Below, piece after piece: positions 50,152 to 57,569 of a stretch of DNA of 64,000 bases. Origin of the DNA: Amycolatopsis japonica (lineage in GTDB: Bacteria; Actinomycetota; Actinomycetes; Mycobacteriales; Pseudonocardiaceae). The notes under the pieces were generated by a model. The model searched no databases and was not told the origin of the DNA. It saw only the letters and a program-made list of their open reading frames with translations. The stretch covers positions 5,828,001 through 5,892,000 of the forward strand of contig NZ_CP008953.1 in NCBI RefSeq assembly GCF_000732925.1, given 5' to 3'. A program made the translations under genes and the position numbers. Position 1 is the stretch's first letter. The number at the start of each line of letters is the position of its first letter.

Positions 50152-50886
50152 TCAGGCCGGACGGCGGGCCAGCAGGTGCAGCCGGCTGGCGATGTCCCGC
50201 AACGGCGCAACCGACGCCGCCGCCAGCTCGAATTCGGCCAGGTCCTCTTCCCGCACCCCGCCGGGCACGAAGTCCGCCACGACGCCGTCGCCCTGCAGCG
50301 AGGTCACCTCGAGGCCCACCTCGATCAGCTGGGCGCGCAGGGCCTCGGCGTCGAACCGCCGCAGCACGGTCTCGCGGCCGCCGCCGAGCACGCCGCTTTC
50401 GGCCGCGAGCAGTTCCCGCGCCTCGCCGAGGCGTCCGGCCAGCGCGCGCTGCAGGATCGCGGCGTGCCGGTTCGCCACCAGCACCGAGACCGCGCCGCCG
50501 GGTTTGACCGCGGCGGCCAGCGCGGCGAGCACGAGCGCAGGGTCGTCGACGACCTCCAGCAGGCCGTGCGCGAGGACGAGGTCGGCCGATCCGGCGGCGA
50601 CGTGGGCTCCGAGCGCGTCGGAGTCGTCGGCGATCACCGTGATGCTTCCGGAGACGCCCTCTTCTTCCGCGCGGCGGCGCAGGGTCGCCAGCGCGTTGGG
50701 GTTCGGTTCGACCACGGTCACCAGGCAGCCCGCCGACGCCAGCGGCACCGCCCAGCCGCCGCTGCCGCCGCCGACGTCGACGACGTGCGGCTGTTGTGCG
50801 CCTCGCGCCCGTGCGGCCCGGAGTTCTGCTTCGAGAACCCGGCGAACCGCCCCCGATCCCCGCGTGGCCACGGTGTCCGTCTTCAT
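50152..50886 (-). CDS. SAM-dependent methyltransferase
   Basis: 244 residues, class I Rossmann methyltransferase. SAM motif VVDVGGGSGGWAVPLA near 40, acidic VEPNPNAL at motif II, and ADLVLAHGLLEVVDD. Substrate unknown. ATG at 50886. Divergent from the ParA-like gene with a 109-nt gap. Confidence 0.8.
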   Translation of the reverse strand: MKTDTVATRGSGAVRRVLEAELRAARARGAQQPHVVDVGGGSGGWAVPLASAGCLVTVVEPNPNALATLRRRAEEEGVSGSITVIADDSDALGAHVAAGSADLVLAHGLLEVVDDPALVLAALAAAVKPGGAVSVLVANRHAAILQRALAGRLGEARELLAAESGVLGGGRETVLRRFDAEALRAQLIEVGLEVTSLQGDGVVADFVPGGVREEDLAEFELAAASVAPLRDIASRLHLLARRPA

Positions 50887-50995
50887 AAACGCACAGGGTA
50901 ATGCCCGCCTTCGCCGGCCCGTCGGGTGTAGTCCGATGCGGTGTTCGACACCTTGCCAAGGGGCCACCCCGCGGACTGCCCGTAGGCTGTATCGA

Positions 50996-51862
50996 GTGCA
51001 CACGGTCGCTGTTCTCAGCCTGAAGGGTGGCGTCGGTAAAACGACGGTCGCCCTCGGTGTCGCGTCCGCCGCGCTGCGTAGGGGCGCCCGGACCCTCGTG
51101 GCCGACCTCGACCCGCAAGGCAACGCCACCACCTCGCTGGACCCGCCCTTCACCGATCGCACGCTGGCCGACGTCCTCGAGACGCCGGTGCGCTCGGTGC
51201 TCGAACGCGCGATCGCGCCCAGCGTGTGGAGCGACCAGATCGACGTCCTCGTCGGCGCAGAAGAGCTGGAGATGCTCAACGAGCCCGACGCCGACAGCCG
51301 CCGTCTGGAGAACCTCTCGCGCGCGCTCGACGAGCTGCACACGAACCCGCTGCGCGAGGAACCCTACGAACTGGTGATCCTCGACTGCCCGCCGTCGCTG
51401 GGCAGGCTGACCCGCTCCGCGCTGGTGGCCGCGGACAGCGCCTTGATCGTCACCGAGCCGACGATGTACGCCGTCTCCGGCGCCCGCCGGGCCCTCGACG
51501 CGATCGAGAAGATCCGCGAGGAGCAGAACCCGGGGCTGCGGCCGATCGGCGTCGTGGTGAACAAACTCCGGGTGCGCTCCTACGAGCACCAGTTCCGCGT
51601 GGCCGAGCTGCGGGAGAACTTCGGCCCGCTGGTGATGCCGACGGCCATCCCGGACCGGCTCGCCGTGCAGCAGGCGCAGGGCGCGTGCAGCCCGATCCAC
51701 GAGTGGCACTCCCCCGGCGCGCAGGAGATCGCGCTCACCTTCAACATGGTGCTGGCGAAGGTCCTGCGGTCGAGCCGGGCCGGGCGGCATCGCGTCCGCG
51801 GCGAGGAAGAGCCCGAGACCACAGAGGCACCCGCCAAGCTGAGCGACACCGGCACGGGATAG
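50996..51862 (+). CDS. ParA/MinD-like ATPase
   Basis: 288 residues. Deviant Walker A LKGGVGKTTVALG at the N-terminus and DLDPQGNATTS, then LVILDCPPSLGRL. No parB-like gene follows, so this is an orphan ParA, perhaps positioning another cargo. GTG start 7 nt after TAGGCT (50983-50988) suggests a leaderless mRNA. nei follows after 6 nt, probably in the same operon. Confidence 0.85.
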   Translation: MHTVAVLSLKGGVGKTTVALGVASAALRRGARTLVADLDPQGNATTSLDPPFTDRTLADVLETPVRSVLERAIAPSVWSDQIDVLVGAEELEMLNEPDADSRRLENLSRALDELHTNPLREEPYELVILDCPPSLGRLTRSALVAADSALIVTEPTMYAVSGARRALDAIEKIREEQNPGLRPIGVVVNKLRVRSYEHQFRVAELRENFGPLVMPTAIPDRLAVQQAQGACSPIHEWHSPGAQEIALTFNMVLAKVLRSSRAGRHRVRGEEEPETTEAPAKLSDTGTG

Positions 51863-51868
51863 CCGCCG

Positions 51869-52672
51869 ATGCCCGAAGGCGACACCGTCTTCCTCGCCGG
51901 CAAGGTCCTCGACAAGGCGTTGGCGGGCAAGACCTTGCTGCGCGGCGAGTTCAGGGTCCCCCAGCTGGCCACGACGGATCTCGCCGGACGGGACGTGCTC
52001 GGCGTCGGCACCGTCGGCAAACATCTGCTGACCCGCCTCTCCGGCGATCTCACCCTGCACAGCCATCTGCGGATGGACGGCAAGTGGGACGTCTACCGGG
52101 CGGGCGCCCGCTGGCGGCATCCGGCGCATCAGGCGCGGGTCATCCTGGCCACCGAAGAGCTGCAGGCGATCGGCTTCCGCGTGCACGACCTCGAACTCGT
52201 GCCCACGGACGAGGAAGACCGTCTGGTCGGCCACCTCGGCCCGGATCTGCTCGATCCACAATGGACGGACGAGCTGGCGGAGCGGGCGGCGGCCGCGCTC
52301 GCCGCGGACCCGGACCGCGAACTGGGCGACGCCCTGCTGGATCAGCGGATCATGGCCGGGATCGGGAACATGTACAAGGTCGAGATGTGTTTCCTGCTCG
52401 GGGTCACCCCGTGGACACCGGTGTCCGAAGTGGACACGGCGAAAGCGGTGGCGCTCGGCCGCAAACTGCTGAAGAGCAACGCCTGGCGCACGTCGCAGAC
52501 CACCACCGGCGACCTGCGGCGCGGCCGCGAGCACTGGGTCTACGAACGGACCAAACAAGGCTGCTTCCGTTGCGGAGGACGGCTGAAGGTCGCGCCCCAG
52601 GGCGACGGGTACCAGGCGAGGCCGACCTGGTTCTGCCCGAAATGCCAGTCCGGGCCCGCTCCCGGCGGCTAA
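51869..52672 (+). CDS. nei: Fpg/Nei-family DNA glycosylase (endonuclease VIII-like)
   Basis: 267 residues. Begins MPEGDTVF, giving the catalytic N-terminal Pro and Glu of the Nei/Fpg family. Helix-two-turn-helix in GDALLDQRIMAGIGNMYK and a C-terminal zinc finger (CFRCGG...CPKC) are intact. Removes oxidised pyrimidines with AP-lyase activity. Resembles the Nei2 branch of actinobacteria. Confidence 0.88.
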   Translation: MPEGDTVFLAGKVLDKALAGKTLLRGEFRVPQLATTDLAGRDVLGVGTVGKHLLTRLSGDLTLHSHLRMDGKWDVYRAGARWRHPAHQARVILATEELQAIGFRVHDLELVPTDEEDRLVGHLGPDLLDPQWTDELAERAAAALAADPDRELGDALLDQRIMAGIGNMYKVEMCFLLGVTPWTPVSEVDTAKAVALGRKLLKSNAWRTSQTTTGDLRRGREHWVYERTKQGCFRCGGRLKVAPQGDGYQARPTWFCPKCQSGPAPGG

Positions 52673-52681
52673 GCTGGACCC

Positions 52682-52744
52682 GTGACGCCGTTCAAGCTCC
52701 CGCTCTACGGGGCCGACACCGAACGCGGCGACCTCGCTCCCTGA
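52682..52744 (+). CDS. Possible 20-residue leaderless ORF
   Basis: GTG at 52682 lies 6 nt after TAAGCT (which overlaps the nei stop). It encodes 20 residues (TPFKLPLYGADTERGDLAP after the start) and ends 53 nt before the adenosine-deaminase remnant. It may be a leader peptide or the N-terminal remnant of another decayed gene. Confidence 0.3.
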   Translation: MTPFKLPLYGADTERGDLAP

Positions 52745-52834
52745 GCCGCCCGCTCCCTCCGCACGTCACCTTTCACTTCTCCCAGGGAGCTTTGTCATGC
52801 CCGGAATCCTCACGGGCGAGGCGCTGCCAGAACT

Positions 52835-52998
52835 ACGCGGTCTCCCCAAGGGCGCTCCACGCCCGACGGAGACTTCACCGTCGCGCGCCCTCTTTCGGGC
52901 CGAAGGCCCACGGAAACGTTTTGCGGGGCGCCCTCCGTGCAACCGCGACACGCGTCGTGAGCTGGCGCCCTGCGGAAGGTTTCCGTCAGCGCGCGACA
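52835..52998. mobile_element. Structured repeat element, copy 1
   Basis: A 164-nt unit matching copy 2 at a constant offset of 394 nt with no net indel. It contains nested inverted repeats: GTCGCGCGC...GCGCGCGAC outside, ACGGAAAC...GTTTCCGT within, GGGCGCC...GGCGCCC innermost, plus a GGGCC-GAA-GGCCC hairpin. The ~30-nt apical part differs between copies while the stems match. No transposase is encoded; a MITE- or REP-like element. Confidence 0.75.
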
Positions 52999-53228
52999 GA
53001 CGAACACTGATGGCATGTCGACCGACGATCTCCTCACAGGGCTCGCCACCGGGCGGGCCGCGGCGCGGGCCGACCACGGGGTGGAACTGGCCTGGTGCTT
53101 CGACATTCCCGGTGAGAAAGGGGTCGTCGCGGCCGCGAGACGGTCGTGTTCGCGCTCCGCGAACGCCCCGAAGGGCTGGTGTCCTTCGGGCTCGGCGGTT
53201 GCTCGAACGGGACCGGACGACCGCGACC

Positions 53229-53392
53229 ACGCGGTCTCCCCAAGGTCGCCCCGCGCCCGACGGAGACTTCACCGTCGCGCGCCCTCTTTCGGGCCGAAGG
53301 CCCACGGAAACGTTTTGCGGGGCGCCTTCCGCGCAGACCCGACGTGTCAGGGGCCGGCGCGCCCCGCGGAATGTTTCCGTCAGCGCGCGACA
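53229..53392. mobile_element. Structured repeat element, copy 2
   Basis: The second copy of the 164-nt structured unit, in the same orientation, filling the gap between remnants 2 and 3 of the deaminase. Inner stem bases differ from copy 1 (GCGGGGCGCC pairs with GGCGCGCCCCGC here) in ways that keep pairing. Confidence 0.75.
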
Positions 53393-53616
53393 AACCAGCG
53401 GTCACGCTCAACACCGACGACCCGCCGATGTTCGGTGCCACCCTCGACGGCGAGTACGTGGCGGTGGCCGAAACCCTCGGACTGACGGCGGCCGAAATCG
53501 CCCTGTTCGCGAAGAACGCCGTGGAAGCCTCTTTTCTGCCCTCGGCGGACAAGACCGCCCTGCTGCGGGAGATCGACGAAATCTTGTTGCAGGACCCCGA
53601 ACTCCTCGCATAGCGT

Positions 53617-53875
53617 GGCGGTACACGAGAGAGGAGGTGGTCCAAAGTTGTATTCCAACAGGACTCGTGAGGTGGCTGTCCGCTAGCGGACCCCACGCGT
53701 AGGACTTCAGAGCAGCGATACAACGCAAGTTGGAGCCACCTTCGGCTCGTCGTCTCTGCTTCGCGTGATGCCTGATAGCGAATACCAGGCAGTCACCGGG
53801 CCCCCGAGGTTCCCGAGCACCGGTCCGGCTCGGGCCCGGACGCCGATTCCCGGCGTCCGGGAGCCGCCTCGGGGG
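53617..53875 (+). ncRNA. Candidate structured RNA between add remnant and GNAT gene
   Basis: A low-GC island in which 53635-53653 pairs with 53718-53741 as three perfect blocks: AGGTGG/CCACCT, TCCAA/TTGGA, GTTGTAT/ATACAAC. Inside lies the 14-nt palindrome GTCCGCTAGCGGAC; downstream is the hairpin TGCCTG/CAGGCA (53769-53791) and a terminator-like 11-bp hairpin (53835-53861). TAGCGT at 53611-53616 could be its -10. Short frames (e.g. from GTG 53637, 21 residues, or TTG 53648, 13 residues) start within the stem, which also buries an AGGAGG site. The sequence looks like a conserved actinobacterial element, but I cannot name the family. Confidence 0.5.
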
Positions 53876-53975
53876 TACCCCTTATTTCCGGGGTGGGAGG
53901 ACCATCCGCCGCCCCGAAGGACCGTCCGCCGCAGTTCCGCCCCCAGGAACCCCGCCGACTGGATAGCCTGACGCC

Positions 53976-54536
53976 ATGCTGAGGCCCGATTTCCCGATCA
54001 TCACCCAGCGACTGACCCTCCGCGCCTTCACGTCCGCGGATCTCGACGAACTCAACTCCTTCCAGTCCCGCGCCGACGTCGCCCGCTACCTCTACTGGGG
54101 CCCGCGCAGCCGGGCCGAATCCGCCGCCGCGCTCGCGAAACGGGTGCACAGCAGCAGCCTGTCGAAGGAAGGCCAGCTCCTCGCGGTGGCCGTCGAGCTG
54201 ACCGAGACCGGGCAGCTGATCGGCGACCTGAACCTCGAGTACCTCAGCAGCGAGCACCGTCAGGGCGAGATCGGGTTCGTCTTCCATCCCGATCACCACG
54301 GCAAGGGGTTCGCCGCGGAGGCCGCCACCGAACTGCTGCGCCTCGGCTTCGAAGAGCTGGGCCTGCACCGGATCATCGGCCGCTGTGACGGACGCAACAC
54401 CGCGTCGGCCGCGCTGATGGAACGCCTCGGCATGCGCAAGGAGGCCCATCTGCGCGAGAACGAGGTCGTCAAGGGTGAATGGACCGACGAACTCGTCTTC
54501 GCGATGCTCGAAGACGAGTGGAAGGCGAAGCACTAA
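53976..54536 (+). CDS. RimJ/RimL-type GNAT acetyltransferase
   Basis: 186 residues. Starts TQRLTLRAFTSADLDEL, the RimJ/RimL opening; acetyl-CoA loop HPDHHGKGFAAEAATELL and the terminal NTASAALMERLGMRKEAHL are typical. Acetylates N-termini or small amines; target unknown. ATG lies 6 nt after TAGCCT (53964-53969), a leaderless arrangement, downstream of the candidate RNA's terminator. Confidence 0.82.
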   Translation: MLRPDFPIITQRLTLRAFTSADLDELNSFQSRADVARYLYWGPRSRAESAAALAKRVHSSSLSKEGQLLAVAVELTETGQLIGDLNLEYLSSEHRQGEIGFVFHPDHHGKGFAAEAATELLRLGFEELGLHRIIGRCDGRNTASAALMERLGMRKEAHLRENEVVKGEWTDELVFAMLEDEWKAKH

Positions 54537-54559
54537 AGCTCACCAGGCATGATGGGGCC

Positions 54560-55609
54560 GTGCTCTTCGACAAGATCGTCCGCCCCGCTCTCTACCGGGT
54601 CTCCGGCAGCGACCCCGAAACCGTGCACGAACGCACCATCGGCTCGCTCGCCAGGCTGAGCCGGGTCTCCCCCGCGCTCGCCGCGCTCGGCCGCGTCTAC
54701 CGGACGGACGATCCGGTCACCTTCCTCGGCCTGCGCTTCCCGAACCGGGTCGGGCTCGCCGCCGGGATGGACAAGAACGGCCGCGCGCTGCACGCGTGGC
54801 CCGCGCTCGGTTTCGGCTTCGTCGAGGTCGGCACGGTCACCCGGCATCCGCAGCCGGGCAACGACAAACCGCGGCTGTTCACCCTCGCCCAGACCGACGC
54901 GGTGATCAACAGGATGGGCTTCAACAACGAAGGCGCCGAAGCGCTCGCCGCCCGCCTCGCCGCGACCGGGAAGCCGCCGGTGCCGCTCGGCGTCAGCATC
55001 GGCAAGTCCAAGGTGACCCCGCTCGACGAAGCCGTCGAGGACTACCGGTTCTCGCTGCGGGCCTTGTACCCGTACGCCGACTACTTCGCGATCAACGTCA
55101 GTTCCCCGAACACCCCGGGGCTGCGCGCGCTGCAGGACAAGTCCGCGCTCGCCGAACTGCTCGCCGAGCTGCGCGAGACCTCGGCCGAGCTCGCCGGCGA
55201 CGCGAAGCCGACGCCGGTGCTGGTGAAGGTCGCCCCCGACCTCACCGACGAAGCGCTCGCGGAACTGCTGGAGGTTTGCCTCGACCACGGGGTCGCCGGG
55301 CTGATCGCGACCAACACGACGCTGTCACGCGAAGGGATCGCCCCGCCCGAAGCCGCCGTCGGCGAGCAGGCGGGCGGATTGTCCGGCCGTCCGCTCACCG
55401 CGCGCTCGGTCGAGGTGGTGCGGTTCGTGCACGACGAGACCGGCGGCAAGCTGCCGATCATCGGCGTCGGCGGGATCTTCGACGCCGGCGCCGCGGCACG
55501 GATGCTCGACGCCGGCGCCGGTCTCGTCCAGCTCTACACCGGTTTCGCCCTGCACGGCCCCGGTCTGGTCAAGCGGGTCGCCCGAGGTCTCGCGGCCCGG
55601 CCGTACTGA
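54560..55609 (+). CDS. pyrD: Dihydroorotate dehydrogenase, quinone type
   Basis: 349 residues, class 2 length with the membrane-associating N-terminal helix (LFDKIVRPALYRVSG). FMN-binding AAGMDKNGRA, catalytic Ser in FAINVSSPNTPGLR, and IIGVGGIFDAGAAARML. Fourth step of pyrimidine synthesis, passing electrons to the quinone pool. GTG at 54560 fits the family N-terminus. Its 3' end overlaps the convergent amidase-like gene by 41 nt. Confidence 0.92.
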   Translation: MLFDKIVRPALYRVSGSDPETVHERTIGSLARLSRVSPALAALGRVYRTDDPVTFLGLRFPNRVGLAAGMDKNGRALHAWPALGFGFVEVGTVTRHPQPGNDKPRLFTLAQTDAVINRMGFNNEGAEALAARLAATGKPPVPLGVSIGKSKVTPLDEAVEDYRFSLRALYPYADYFAINVSSPNTPGLRALQDKSALAELLAELRETSAELAGDAKPTPVLVKVAPDLTDEALAELLEVCLDHGVAGLIATNTTLSREGIAPPEAAVGEQAGGLSGRPLTARSVEVVRFVHDETGGKLPIIGVGGIFDAGAAARMLDAGAGLVQLYTGFALHGPGLVKRVARGLAARPY

Positions 55610-57203
55610 CGAACCTGAGATAGGCACGCCAGCACTGGTACCGCGTCAGCTCCGTCGCCGTCGCGGTGGCGGCCTGGTCGCACAGGACGGCCAGCGGCGT
55701 TTCCCCGTTCTCCAGCCGGATCCGGCCCAGGACGAACGGCGCGGGCAGCGTGGCGGCGAAGGCACCGAGGGCGGCGGGCGAGAGCCGCCAGCGTTCACCC
55801 GAAAGCATCGTGTGCTCGCCCGTGGCGCTCACCGGAACCACCCCTGGCTGGGGCGGATCGGTGGGCAGCAACAACATCCGGTAGCCCTCGCCGGTCTGGA
55901 CCAGCCCGGTGAACCGCGCCCCGGCGCGGACCAGGCTTCCGTTCAAGGGCTGCCCGCGCAGATGCGCGCCGAACACCACGAGATCCGCACCCGGTGCGGG
56001 ATAAGGGAAATCGGCCTGTTCGTCGGTGAGCACGGCGGCCAGGTCGATGGCGACCTGGTCGTCGAACGGCCGCACCACCACCGAAACCCCGTACGGCCCG
56101 AGATCCGACGGCGACGCCGGAACCGTGACGGCGGCGAGGTCGAGCAGGTTGACGAACGCCGTGAAACGCTCCAGCCGCTTCGAGACACCGTCCGGATCGG
56201 ACAACGCCTCGGAGACCTCGGGATGGTCCGCGACGGTCGGGAGCACGAGGGCGTCGTACTCGGACAGCATCCGGAGCGCGAGCATCCCGGCCTCGGCGAC
56301 ACGGTGCCTGTCGGCGGTGAAGCCGTCGTCGTGGATCAGCTCGCCGACTTTCAGCAGTGCCGAGACCTCCACGGTCTCCACGAGGGCGCCGGACGCCCTC
56401 AGCGCCGAAACCGCGCCGAGGAAGGCGGATCGGGACTGCAGCGAAAGACCGGTGAGCGTGTCGGAGCCCGGGATCGCCACCCGCGGCCGGTCGCCCGCCG
56501 ACAGCCGGACGTCCGGCGGCCAGTCGCGGGCGAGCGGGTCGATCCCGTCGGGACCGGTCATCAGTCCCAGCGCGCGCTGCCCCAAGGTGAGGCTGCGGGC
56601 GAACAGGGCGATCCCGCCGCACGGCGCGGCGCCGGTCTTCGGCACGAGACCCAGTGTCGGCTTCAGGCCGACGATCCCGTTGAGCGAAGCGGGAACGCGG
56701 CCCGCGCCCGCCGTGTCCGTGCCGACCGCGAGATCGACGAGGCCGAGCGCGACGGCGACGGCCGCGCCGCTGCTCGCGCTCCCGGAGACCCGGGCGGTGT
56801 TCAGCGCCGCGCTCACGGCGCCGTAGGGGCTGCGCGTGTGCTCGAGGTCGCTGCCGAACCGGTCGCAGTTGGTCTTGCCGATCACGACCGCCCCGGCCGC
56901 GGTCAGCCGGGACACCGAGGTGGCGCCGGTACAGCAGACGTCCTCGCCCGCCGTGGGAAGACCGGCGACGTCGACCACGTCCGCGACCGCCACCAAGGTG
57001 CCCGCGAGCGGCAGGTCCGCCCCCGCGCGAAGCCGTTCATCGACGGCTTTCGCGTCCACGAGGGCGTCTTCCACAGGGCGGAGGGTGATCCAGACGTCGG
57101 GGCGGTCGACTTCGGCTATCCGGTCGTAGGCGGCTATGACGCGCTGGTACGAGCTGGGAGGCGGGACGGGGGTCGGCTCTGGTTCCGGGGGGAGCGTCGT
57201 CAC
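55569..57203 (-). CDS. Allophanate hydrolase-like amidase, catalytic residues lost
   Basis: 544 residues with an amidase-signature domain (~40-430) and the C-terminal domain of AtzF-type allophanate hydrolases (VVFGAHLRGQPLN then TGEGYRMLLLP). The amidase catalytic triad Lys-cisSer-Ser is replaced by alanine at all three sites: VAVADVVDVAGLP (Ala74), VSGSASSGAAVAVA (Ala143) and GTDTAGAGRVPA (Ala167). The fold-defining residues around them are kept and the frame is open, so this looks like a maintained pseudoenzyme. GTG at 57203 has AAGGA 6 nt upstream. No urea carboxylase gene is nearby. Confidence 0.8.
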   Translation of the reverse strand: MTTLPPEPEPTPVPPPSSYQRVIAAYDRIAEVDRPDVWITLRPVEDALVDAKAVDERLRAGADLPLAGTLVAVADVVDVAGLPTAGEDVCCTGATSVSRLTAAGAVVIGKTNCDRFGSDLEHTRSPYGAVSAALNTARVSGSASSGAAVAVALGLVDLAVGTDTAGAGRVPASLNGIVGLKPTLGLVPKTGAAPCGGIALFARSLTLGQRALGLMTGPDGIDPLARDWPPDVRLSAGDRPRVAIPGSDTLTGLSLQSRSAFLGAVSALRASGALVETVEVSALLKVGELIHDDGFTADRHRVAEAGMLALRMLSEYDALVLPTVADHPEVSEALSDPDGVSKRLERFTAFVNLLDLAAVTVPASPSDLGPYGVSVVVRPFDDQVAIDLAAVLTDEQADFPYPAPGADLVVFGAHLRGQPLNGSLVRAGARFTGLVQTGEGYRMLLLPTDPPQPGVVPVSATGEHTMLSGERWRLSPAALGAFAATLPAPFVLGRIRLENGETPLAVLCDQAATATATELTRYQCWRAYLRFVSTAGPRDLGRPA

Positions 57204-57494
57204 TGGGCGTCCTTTCCTCGGTGGGGACGAGAAAGACCACTGCGCGAGATCCACTGTGTCCGGTCCGCCACCCTGGGACGCCCGCTCACGCGGGCTGGGT
57301 TCAGGCCCGGGCTGGGATGAGCACTGCGTGCATGTAGGAAACGTTAGGCATCGCGGGTTGCCGTCACCAGCGGATTCGGGTCACGCGAGCGTTTCGGTAC
57401 CGCACAGTGAGCAGGTCGTTACGCAATGGAGTATTAGCGACGACGAATGAGACGATGGTCCAGGAAAGCGCCTGCTCAGACCCTACCCGTTTCC

Positions 57495-57556
57495 GGACCT
57501 CGCGTGTTTGAACAGCGATCTCGCGTGATCGAAGGCGGAACTCGCGTGATCAGACG
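57495..57556. repeat. CTCGCGTG direct repeats, family C, copy 3
   Basis: Three direct CTCGCGTG units at about 57499, 57520 and 57541, the last two continued as CTCGCGTGATC. They lie just past the pspM stop. The rest of the 366-nt gap 57204-57569 shows no gene. Confidence 0.6.
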
Positions 57557-57569
57557 GACATCATCGAGA

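Larger units (their letters stand above)
52798..53613 (+). pseudogene. add: Adenosine deaminase-like gene, disrupted
   Basis: Three remnants of an adenosine/aminodeoxyfutalosine deaminase-type protein are separated by two copies of a structured repeat. Remnant 1: ATG at 52798 with GGGAG 7 nt upstream, about 12 residues. Remnant 2 (~53015-53205): DHGVELAWCFDIPGEKG, then after a 1-nt deletion near 53135 the frame shifts to TVVFALRERPEGLVSFGLGG. Remnant 3 (~53400-53613): VTLNTDDPPMFGATL and the C-terminal helices up to the stop. The missing parts include the N-terminal HxH metal ligands and the central HAGE/GH segments, so no enzyme can be made. Confidence 0.8.

Noticed and set aside
50996..51862. 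parAB partition locus or replication origin
   Set aside because: No ParB-like gene, parS site or DnaA-box cluster adjoins; nei follows instead.
52835..52870. Reading RGLPK at the start of element copy 1 as the LPKAELHVHLEG start of adenosine deaminase
   Set aside because: The same bases begin copy 2 in an unrelated context, so they belong to the element rather than to the gene.
53617..53875. Naming the structured RNA as Ms1 or 6C RNA
   Set aside because: The neighbourhood does not match the Ms1 locus known to me, and the poly-C loops of 6C RNA are absent; only structure is supported.
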